Shown here piece after piece: positions 56,244-64,000 of a stretch of DNA of 64,000 bases; within the stretch, counting starts at the first letter, position 1; every line of letters begins with the position of its first letter. The stretch lies in the NCBI RefSeq assembly GCF_910594005.1, contig NC_057838.1, positions 34,402,001-34,466,000 on the forward strand, given 5' to 3'. The notes under the pieces were generated by a model that saw only the letters and a list, made by a program, of their open reading frames with translations, did not search any database and was not told where the DNA came from. Origin of the DNA: Cervus elaphus. Its lineage: Eukaryota; Chordata; Mammalia; Artiodactyla; Cervidae. A program made the position numbers and the translations under genes.

Positions 56244-57779
56244 TACCCACAAGAGAGAATATTAAATTTATTTTAGGATCACCAAGTTCATTGTGGACTA
56301 AAGCCACTTAGCAGTGAGCAGGACTGCAGAAGCAAAACGTTATCCTAAGTTAATTCATCAGTGAGGAGTTCTCTGCCTTTCTGGAAACTTAATTTGTATA
56401 CTGCTGTCAGTGGTTTCTCAGAAATAAGAAATCAGAGGGGGCTCAAAAGGGAGGCCAATCTGAGACTTAGAAGCTCAAACACTTCTTTGGATTTATAGGT
56501 GGTTTTTAAAGGTGATTTTCATTTTAGAGACAGTAAATAACTGGAAATTCCTGAGGTTGGTTAACTGGAATTCCACAGGCTGTCACATGATCTGTCTGAG
56601 TGAGGAGGAACAGCTGTAGAAATTACCCTTTGAAAATAGGCATCTGTTAAGCAACAGTCCTTTTCTGTTGTCTATGAAAACTGTGACTTACATTGCATTT
56701 CATCAATAGGGTGTTGAAGACACGATTTAGGCCAGCTGAAATTTCAAGTTTTTGATAGATGGGTCTATCAATAGAAAGTGAGAGCCTCAGTTTAGATTTA
56801 AAAAACATAAATGACAAATTTGTGAAGTCAACTAGATTTTGACACCAATGAAATTGTATCACAAATATGTATTCTATTATTGCTTATTGTTAGCAGCATT
56901 AAGGTCACAAGAAGAAGAAAAGTAACTTTGGGAGATATCAAAATAAGGTCTGGTATAATTTTTCCTATAGTAAGATGACTTGGAGGAGATTATATATTTT
57001 TCTTAAATGACTAAGCAAGTGATATTATTTATTCTAAGTTGGATTCTTAAATGAAGATAATAATATTAGGATCCAGTTCTATTCTATGGAAAAGTTCTTG
57101 AGAGATTAGTGAGTGCCTTTTGGGAAATGTTGAATCTCTGTTTAAAAAAAAAAAATCTGTCAACAGGAAGGAAAATTCCCCACTTTCTGCAAGTAGTAGA
57201 GCATACTTTATGGACTCTAAATGTGAAAGGTGAATGGACAAGTTTACTGCCCATTTAGTGTCTTGTGTCTGCTGATTCCTAAAGCTGCACATGATGAAGA
57301 AAGGTAGGGCCTGTTAATAGGAATTGCCCCTTTGGAGCCACAGGTGAGGGTTGAAGGAGAGCCATAGACTGAGCAGAGGATGCCCATTTAACACAGTTGG
57401 CAGGCGTTATGACGATGACAGCATTAACAACAAGAAAAGGCCCTCCAGAGCCTATTCACAAGACCACTAGAACAAAACGGCATCTACTACAACAGAAAAC
57501 CTCCCAAGACAGTGAAAGAGTACAGGCTGCAGTCACATCTGACCTGCAGGTATGATGTAAGGTCTTCCTGAGCACCTAACACCCCCAGGGCCTTTCAGGG
57601 CCTGAGATCCTACAAGACTGTGTCACACCAGAGTTGCCCATTCTCTGATGTCTCTGCAGTTGTGTGGACCCATATCTGAACACTTCCCTAAGAATCACTG
57701 AGAGACCTACACATTGCACCTAGTCCTTCATTTGGAAGGTTAAATAATTATGTAACTCCAAAAGAATACTTATTGAGCC
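56244..57779. other. Unique sequence; one weak exon-like frame
   Basis: No repeat is recognised except an A run at 57142. A 48-codon frame from ATG at 57409 ends two codons past CAG|GTATGA, which could be a splice donor; I do not call it a gene. Confidence 0.5.
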
Positions 57780-58000
57780 TCTATTGGGTGACAGACTTTA
57801 TTGCCTCATAACCCAGAAAGACTAGTTATTTACTGAGCAACAGCTATGTGCCAGGCATGATGTTAAATCAATAGAATGAACATAGTCCCTGCCCTTTGGG
57901 AATTTTCCATCCACTGTGGAAATAGGCAATACTGGCATGAACAAATAAGAGATGGTGTAAAATGTTATAAGTACTAATGGGAAAACTAACCAGCAGAGTA
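57780..58000 (+). repeat. Ancient interspersed repeat fragment
   Basis: 'actgagcaacagctatgtgccaggcatgatg', 'catagtccctgccctttgggaattttcc' and 'aaatgttataagtac' (abridged) belong to a widespread old mammalian repeat start. A second copy of this start follows at 58085, so two related copies are adjacent. Confidence 0.55.
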
Positions 58001-58367
58001 TAAGAGGATAGTAGGAGGAAGGAGAAAGCTGAGGCCAAAACATGGATGATAAATTGTTCCAGGCCACTTTGGTGAGTTGTTGAGTAATTATTAAGCTCTT
58101 ACTATTTACCAATGCTATTCTAGGCACAGTGATAAACTAATGAAAACAAAGTAAAGTTCTTGACTTTATGGACCTAAAATTTAGTTCAGAGGAATAGGCA
58201 ACAAATAAATGAGTAAATAAAATCGAGGTGGTATGACAGGAACAAGAGTCCAGGATGATTTCAAGGTCTGACCAAATGAAGGCTGGAGTTACTCTTAACT
58301 GCTATGGGGAAGACTAGAGATAAAGCATGTTTTGGAGAAAGATCGAGGGTCTAGTTTTGAACATGTT

Positions 58368-58580
58368 ACCTTGGTGGTGCTAGTGGTGAAGACTCCGCCT
58401 GCTACTGTAGGGGATGCACGAGATGTGGGTTTGATCCTTGGGTCAGGAAGATCCCCTGGAGGAGGAAATGGCAACCCACTCCAGTATTCTTGCCTGGAGA
58501 ATCCCATGGACAGAGGCCCCTGGCGGGCTACAGTTCATGGGGTCACAAAGAGTCAGACACTACTGAGCACACACACACAA
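58368..58580 (+). mobile_element. Bov-tA SINE
   Basis: A diverged head (CCTTGGTGGTGCTAGTGGTG) precedes a good joint and body, ending CACTACTGAGCACACACACA. It splits the ancient repeat between 'agttttgaacatgtt' and 'ctttaaggtgac'. Confidence 0.93.
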
Positions 58581-59494
58581 CTTTAAGGTGACTTTAGGCA
58601 TCAGGGCAGAGGTGTGAAATGAGCTGCTACAGTCTTCCAGCAGAAAACTGATATTCAGGAGGGAAGTATGAACTGGAAATAGAAATGTCAGAACCGTGAA
58701 TGTGCAGATGACAAAGCCACGAGACAAGAGTGAGTGTGGATAAAAGTGTGAGAATTGAACTGCAGGTCCCTCTACTGTGAAGATGTCAGGGAGATAAGGA
58801 GAAAGCAGCAAAGGAGACTTAGAAGGTCTGGTCAGTAAAATGGGAGGAAAACCAAGAGGGTATGACGCCTTGGAAGCCAAGGAAAGAAACTGTTTCCAGG
58901 AGGAAGTGATTGACTGTGTCAGTGCTGCTCACTGTGCACAAGTAAGATGAGGCCTTAAATCGAGCATTGGATTTGGCAGCATGGAGATCACTGGTGTCTT
59001 TGTCAAGACCAATTTCAGAGAAGGAGTCAAAGAAAGAATGAGAGGGAAAGAAGTAGAGAGGAGTTTTGCCTTAAAGGATAGCTAAGAAATGAGGTCATAG
59101 CTGCAGGGAGAAGTGGGTCAAGATTATTTTCGTTTGTGGAGATGGAAGAAATTACAGTATATTTGAATGCTGACAAGGATAATTCAGTAGGGAGGGAAAT
59201 TTTAATATGCATGAAAGAGAAGAAACAACTGCTAGAGCAATATCCTAAAGTAGGCAAGAGGGTCTGGGATCTAGTGAACAATGAGGAAGGGCATGAATTT
59301 AGGTAGGAGCAAGGATAGTTATCTCAGAAAGTAAACAGGAGTACAGGAGGCAAGGCAGAATGTATGGACGGAGATGCAGTTGGGTGGGTAGATGTGGTGG
59401 TAAGAACATCTGGAATGTCTCTTCTTATTATGTCCATTTTCCTGGCAAAATAGGAAGGTAATCATTAGCTGAGGATAAGGAGGAGTGGGCTATT

Positions 59495-60892
59495 TAAAAT
59501 CCAAAAAGATGATGCTGTTAAAGTGCTGCACTCAATATGTCAGCAAATTTGGAAAACTCAGCAATGACCACAGGACTGGGAAAAGTCAGTTTTCATTCCA
59601 ATCCCAAAGAAAGGCAATGTCAAAGAATGTCCAAACTACCAAACAACTGGACTCATTTTACATGCTAGCAAGATAACGCTCAAAATCCTTCAAGCTAGGC
59701 TTCAACAGTACGTGAAGTGAGAACTTCCAGATGTATAGCTGGATTTAGAAAAGACAGAGGAACCAGAGATCAAATTGCCAACATCCACTGAATCATAGAA
59801 AAAGCAGGGTAATTCCAGAAAAACATCTACTTCTGCTTCATTGACTATGCTAAAATCTTTGCCTGTGTGTATGACAATAAACTGTGAAAAATTCTTAAAG
59901 AAATGGGAATGCCAGACCACCTTACCAGTCTCCTGAGAAATCTGTATGTGGGTCAAGAAGCAACAGTTAGAATCAGAAATGGAACAATGGACTGGTTTAA
60001 AATTGAGAAAGGAGTATGTCAAGGCTGTATATTGTTACTCTGATTATTTAACTTATATGCAGAGTACATCATGCAAAATGCCAGGTTGGGTGAATCCCAA
60101 GTTGGAATAAAGATTGCAGGGGAAATATCAACAACCTCAGACATGCAGATGATACAACCCTCATGGCAGAAAGCAAAGAGGAACTAAAGAGCCTCTTGAT
60201 GAAGGTGAAAGAGGAGAGTGAAAAAGCTGGCTTAAAACTCAGCATTCAAAAAACTAAGATCATGGTATCCAGTCCAATCACTTCATGGCAAATAGATGGT
60301 GGAAATGTGGAAACAGTGACAGATTTCATTTCCTTAGGCTCCAAAATCACTCCTGACAGTAACTGCAGTGAAATTAAAAGATGCTTGCTCCTTGGAAGAA
60401 AAGCTGTGACAAACCTAGACAGCATATTAAAAAGCAGAGACATCACATTGCCGACAAAGGTCTATATAGTCAAAGCTATGGTTTGTCTAGTAGTCATGTA
60501 CAGATGTAAGAGTTGGACCATAAGAAGGCTGAGCGTCGAAGAATTGATAATGTTGGAGAAGACTCTTGAGAGTCCCTTGGATAGCAAGATCAACCATCCA
60601 GTTCTAAAGAAAATTTACCTTGAATGTTCACTGGAAGGACTAATACTGAAGCTGAAGCTCTAATACTTTGGCCACCTGATGGGAAGAGTTGACTCATTGT
60701 AAAAGACCCTGATGCTTGAGAGATTGAGGGCAGGAAGAGAAGGGTGACAAAGGATGAGATGGTGGATGGCATTACCAACTCAATGGACATGAATTTGAGC
60801 AGACTCTGGGAGATAGTGAAGGATGGGGAAGCCTGGCATGCTGCAGCCAATGGGGTCGCAGAGTCGGACATGACTGAGTGACTGAACAAGTG
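59495..60892 (+). mobile_element. BovB LINE, sense copy 6
   Basis: Homology runs from the RT N-terminal part ('aaatccaaaaagatgatgctg') to the 3' terminus (GACTGAGTGACTGAACAAG). The RT box is HADD (about 60142-60153), so the first position is changed. Many stops break the frame; one segment of 166 codons survives downstream of the box. It lies within the ancient repeat; target duplication unclear. Confidence 0.94.
60163..60663 (+). pseudogene. BovB ORF post-RT remnant (copy 6)
   Basis: The frame includes LKSLLMKVKEESEKAGLKL, TNLDSILKSRDITLPTKVYI and SLEGLILKLKL, the part of BovB after the catalytic box. The conserved MYGCESWT reads MYRCKSWT, and about 25 residues including the FELWCWRR block are deleted or altered near 60540-60590. 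Confidence 0.88.
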
Positions 60893-61620
60893 TAGTGGGA
60901 GGAGTTTAAGAGTTGGAGGGAGAAGGCGTGAAATGATTATCTCAGGAGAGGGAGAGAGGGAATGACTGGGCAATGCTGCAGGATTGCTAGTTACCCCTGA
61001 GACCCTTTTGAGTTTAGTGGTCATAAACTTAAGGCAGAACGTTTCCAGTCATTGTCTTTTTTTCTTTCCCCCCAGCCATGTTCAACAGCGCAGGGGCAAA
61101 TTCAGGGTTATATAGAGTGGGAGTTAGCTAGTGTAGGATTTGATTGGAGAGTACGAAAATCACGAAGAAGGGGTAGGGGAGTGAGGATTGCATGTACACC
61201 AGGAATGTAATGGTATACCAGAAATGCTAGCCGGGTAAGCAGCAAGTGAGTACACATGGAGATGAAAGAGACAGGGAAATGGCATTAAGGGTTGCTTGTC
61301 CTATTTGGGGATAAAGACTAATTGAAGTCAGCTGGAATGATAGGAGGTGATGGTGGAGAATGGAAATTTGTAATTGAGACTGTAAAGGGTTGTTAGGAAT
61401 GACAAAGTCCAGAATGTGGCTGTGAGAATGAGTGACTGAGGTCACATGGGGGACCAGTACCCTGAAAAAGAGAGAGGACATTAAGGGACTGAGGTGCCAG
61501 GCAACTGGAAGTGTTCCCCACAGCAGTATGAAAGTCACCAGGAATTATGGCGAGAGTAGTATTGGAGAAAGTGACCGTTTTGGGACCTAAAATCTCCAAG
61601 AACTATTGGGAGTCACCTGA

Positions 61621-61969
61621 GGGTCTGTGGAAGCCTATTACAAGGAGAAGCAGTGGTTGGTTTAGCCAGACAGAGAGTTGTTTTATGGAAGCGGGAAGGA
61701 GGATAGTCTGTGAATAGAATTACAGGACATTCAGAACACTATCCTTTCCCTAAATACCTTTATCTTCACTTAACTCCCATAAATAGGTGGTCTTGCCCTA
61801 GAAAGAAAAGGGAAAATGGCTCGATTCTTCTCCCCATCAGATTTACAACCCATGATTTTTGTCAGATGAGAACAACTACATGTGTTATAACACTTTGGGG
61901 TTTTTAGAGCTGAACAGACACATGTTTGTATGAAATGCTGGAGGAAACACAGTGCACTTTTGAAAGGTT
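61621..61969. other. Unrecognised sequence
   Basis: Nothing recognised; it may be the far end of the ancient repeat. Confidence 0.45.
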
Positions 61970-62200
61970 TCGGCTCCAGAATCAGAGAATCCTAGATTCA
62001 CATTACCTTTCCCCTAGTTACTGTGTGGGCAAATCATTCAACCTGTTTTTGTCCCACATGTCCTCATCTGTGTAGTTGTTATTTGAATTAACAGTATCTA
62101 CTTCGTTAGATTATAGAAACTATTAAAGGAAAATCTAAGTCAATGGCCTTGAATGTACTATGTTATTTGGTAAGTTTTACTATTGTTAATATTAACACTG
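61970..62200 (+). repeat. MIR SINE
   Basis: 'cggctccagaatcagagaatcctagattcacattacc', 'gttactgtgtgggcaaatcattcaacctg' and 'catgtcctcatctgtgtag' (abridged) follow MIR in sense orientation. Confidence 0.72.
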
Positions 62201-62369
62201 TCATGTTTTCATTACTTGGCAAGGTTAGATTGGGGATTGGTCCACTCAAGAAGCGTACTTGTAATTCAAGAGGATGCCACCAGGGGGAGTAAGGGCCTGT
62301 TAGATTCCCAGATAGGCTTCCTCCCCTGGTTGGCCTAGCAGATTGTGTCTTCTATTCAAGATTTAAGAG

Positions 62370-62540
62370 GAGACTTTACTTGTAACCTTGAGCAAACCAT
62401 ATAATCTTCTGCATCTTAGTTTCTGAATCTGTAAACTGAGGTTATTACAACTTTCTTACCTAATTCAGGATTAAATGAAGAATCAAATGACAAGTATTAA
62501 TTATGCTGTAAACTATATTATTTCTATAAATACAAGAATT
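62370..62540 (+). repeat. MIR SINE
   Basis: 'acttgtaaccttgagcaaaccatataatcttctgcatcttagtttctgaatctgtaaactgagg' (abridged) is a MIR core. The next SINE starts just downstream. Confidence 0.7.
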
Positions 62541-62556
62541 TTTTATTACTAGTATT

Positions 62557-62780
62557 ATTAATGTGTGTGTGTGCTCAGTCATGTCTGACTCTTTGGAATC
62601 CCATGGACTATAGCCCACCAGGCTCCTCTGTCCATGGGATTTCCCAGGCAAGGTTACTAGAGTGGATTTCCGTTTTCCCCTCCAGGGGATCTTCCTGACC
62701 CAGGTATTGAACCTGTGTCTCTTGTGTCTTCTGCATTGACAGGCAGATTCTTTACCACTGTACCACCTGAGAAGCCCTAA
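62557..62780 (-). mobile_element. Bov-tA SINE, antisense, with TSD
   Basis: The plus strand has a (TG)n lead, the tail complement (GCTCAGTCATGTCTGACTCT), the body and the head complement (ACCACCTGAGAAGCCC). TACTAGTATT (62547-62556) and TACTAGCATT (62781-62790) flank it. Confidence 0.95.
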
Positions 62781-63039
62781 TACTAGCATTTTATTCATCT
62801 TTTAATAAAATTTTCCTCAAAGTTCTGTCTAAACTGATATTTTTATAATTTGTGTCCATAAAATTTTGCCATTGTCCACATATGAAACTTTTATATAGAT
62901 CTCAAATAGGAAAAAAAAGTCTCTAGAATGGCAATCTTGTAGCCTAACAGTTTAATAGAAAAAGGCTATCTGTCTAAGAATATGTTATCTCCTTTAAAAT
63001 TATCACGTGTTTGAGAAATATCAGCAATGCTTATAGGTT

Positions 63040-63240
63040 GCAGGTAGGCCCTGTGCTGATTATTTTACATGTATTAATATTATCTCTTAGGTTTTCATAG
63101 TAGTATCCTATGGAGGTAATTACTATAATTATCTTCATTTTTCAGAGAAGTTAAGACTTGAAGAGGTTAAGTTCTTGTCCAAGGTAAGCAGCAGAGCCTA
63201 TATTTGACCCTAGGCAGTTTGCCTCCAGAGCCTGTACTCC
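63040..63240 (-). repeat. MIR SINE, antisense
   Basis: 'gtaggccctgtgctgattattttacatg', 'atcctatggaggtaattactataattatcttcatttttcagagaagttaagacttgaagaggttaag' and 'gtttgcctccagagcctgtactcc' (abridged) give nearly a full antisense MIR. Confidence 0.8.
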
Positions 63241-63789
63241 TAAAAACTTTGCAATTAAAATGAGGGCTTTAAATGCAGCACTCTTGTCTTGAGCATCTTT
63301 AATTCATGTTTCAAGATGCCAACTTTGTAGATCATTTTGGTGAAAAATGGGATTTGATGAAACTGCAGTGAAGAAGCCTGCTATCTGCTCTTAACAGTGT
63401 AGTTATTGCTGCCTCTCAACTTGGTTTCTTTAGGCAAAATAAAGTCACTTCTTTCCATTTCTTCTTGAGAACTTAATTTTCAACTCTCAGGAGTACTGTG
63501 TTTCTAGAGAAAGAGGGGGAAAGGAGCAAAGCATGAAAGAAGAATTGGAAGGATAGAATTATTAGACAGAGTAATGTGCAGCTGGACTTATTTCTATATA
63601 CATGGTTTAATGTGAAGCAGATCCTAGCAGGTCATAGAAAAGGTTTGTTTGATGTTTTCTTTGCATTTCTGCAAAATTTTCCCATCTATTCTTTCCTCCT
63701 CTGAACCTCAGATTTAAGAATCTTGATTAAACAATTTAGTATTTGACTTTGTGCTGTCTAGGTATTTCTCAGCTACAAGATTGCCTAAA

Positions 63790-63990
63790 ATTCTAAGATT
63801 TTAGAAAGTTAGAATTGAAAGACACATTGCACACCATTTGTCCAAGTTCCTCAGTTTCAAATGTGGAAATCAAGGCCTGGGTAATGCAAAAGACTTGCCT
63901 AAGTTCACACAGCGAGTGAAGGATGGAGCCAGAATTGTAAGGCAAGTCTGCTTGCTGTCAGATGAGGAGTTTGGATACTAGATCACACTG
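63790..63990 (-). repeat. MIR-like SINE, antisense
   Basis: 'gtccaagttcctcagtttcaaatgtgg', 'agacttgcctaagttcacacagcgagtgaagg' and the end 'actagatcacactgcctc' (abridged) follow an antisense MIR relative. Confidence 0.68.
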
Positions 63991-64000
63991 CCTCTTACCT

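Larger units (their letters stand above)
58085..61620 (+). repeat. Ancient interspersed repeat split by Bov-tA and BovB
   Basis: With the Bov-tA (58368-58580) and BovB (59495-60892) removed, about 1.9 kb remain that read as one old repeat: it starts 'taattattaagctcttactatttaccaatgctattctaggcac', passes 'gagtccaggatgatttcaagg', 'ggaggaaaaccaagagggtatgacgccttggaagcc' and ends near 'tcaccaggaattatggcgagag' (abridged). Part of it also occurs at 19355-19990. LINE-derived is likely, but the family name is unresolved. Confidence 0.55.
62791..64000. other. Unique sequence with two antisense MIR copies
   Basis: No gene recognised. The MIRs at 63040-63240 and 63790-63990 are listed separately. Confidence 0.55.

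Overview
The window looks like ruminant nuclear DNA, most simply cattle or a close bovid. The evidence is the repeat content: BovB (RTE-type) LINEs, Bov-tA and Bov-A/A2 SINEs built from a tRNA-like head and BovB tail sequence, CHR SINEs of cetartiodactyls, and young ruminant L1 3' ends. The rest is AT-rich, diverged DNA with older mammalian repeats (MIR, L2, MER5-like, MLT1-type LTRs). I see no host protein-coding gene, no credible multi-exon structure, no rRNA or functional tRNA gene and no CRISPR array. Every longer open frame I can identify is a LINE open-reading-frame remnant; the others look like chance frames in unique DNA or SINEs. The window is intergenic or deep intronic.

Layout. 1-1841 is AT-rich. 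1842-3407 is a sense BovB 3' half. 3540-7070 is an L1 that seems to join a GC-richer 5' region (with a 53-bp tandem array) directly to the 3' end of ORF2. 7071-12790 is a stack of insertions in antisense ancient L1: a CHR SINE, a BovB (exact 12-bp target-site duplication, TSD), a Bov-tA, a young L1 (exact 15-bp TSD) and a Bov-A. 13.2-39.6 kb is mostly unique or very old DNA with scattered SINEs and LTR relics. 39.6-43.1 kb holds two sense BovB copies around a TA/CA/GA microsatellite; the second contains an L1 3' end that itself contains a Bov-tA. 43.1-47.9 kb has an LTR-like relic and old SINEs. 47.9-49.3 kb is an antisense BovB split by a Bov-tA. 49.3-57.8 kb is unique DNA with MIR, L2 and a Bov-A. 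58.1-61.6 kb is an ancient interspersed repeat split by a Bov-tA and a BovB. The end is MIR-rich and carries one more Bov-tA.

How the parts relate. The window records layered retrotransposition: MIR/L2/MLT1/old L1 form the bottom, CHR SINEs follow, then BovB, Bov SINEs and ruminant L1. BovB supplies the tail sequence that Bov SINEs share, so the SINEs are its likely trans-mobilised parasites. The two observations I find most worth a second look are (i) two separate BovB copies, in opposite orientations, that share the same Ala-to-Glu change in the reverse-transcriptase YADD motif, and (ii) at least four places where little more than a poly(A)/poly(T) tract sits between 9-16-bp direct repeats, as if only the A-tail of a transcript had been retrotransposed.

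Limits: repeat families were recognised by memory of their consensus sequences, without alignment. Boundaries without a TSD are good to roughly 5-30 bp, and names of the oldest repeats are tentative.
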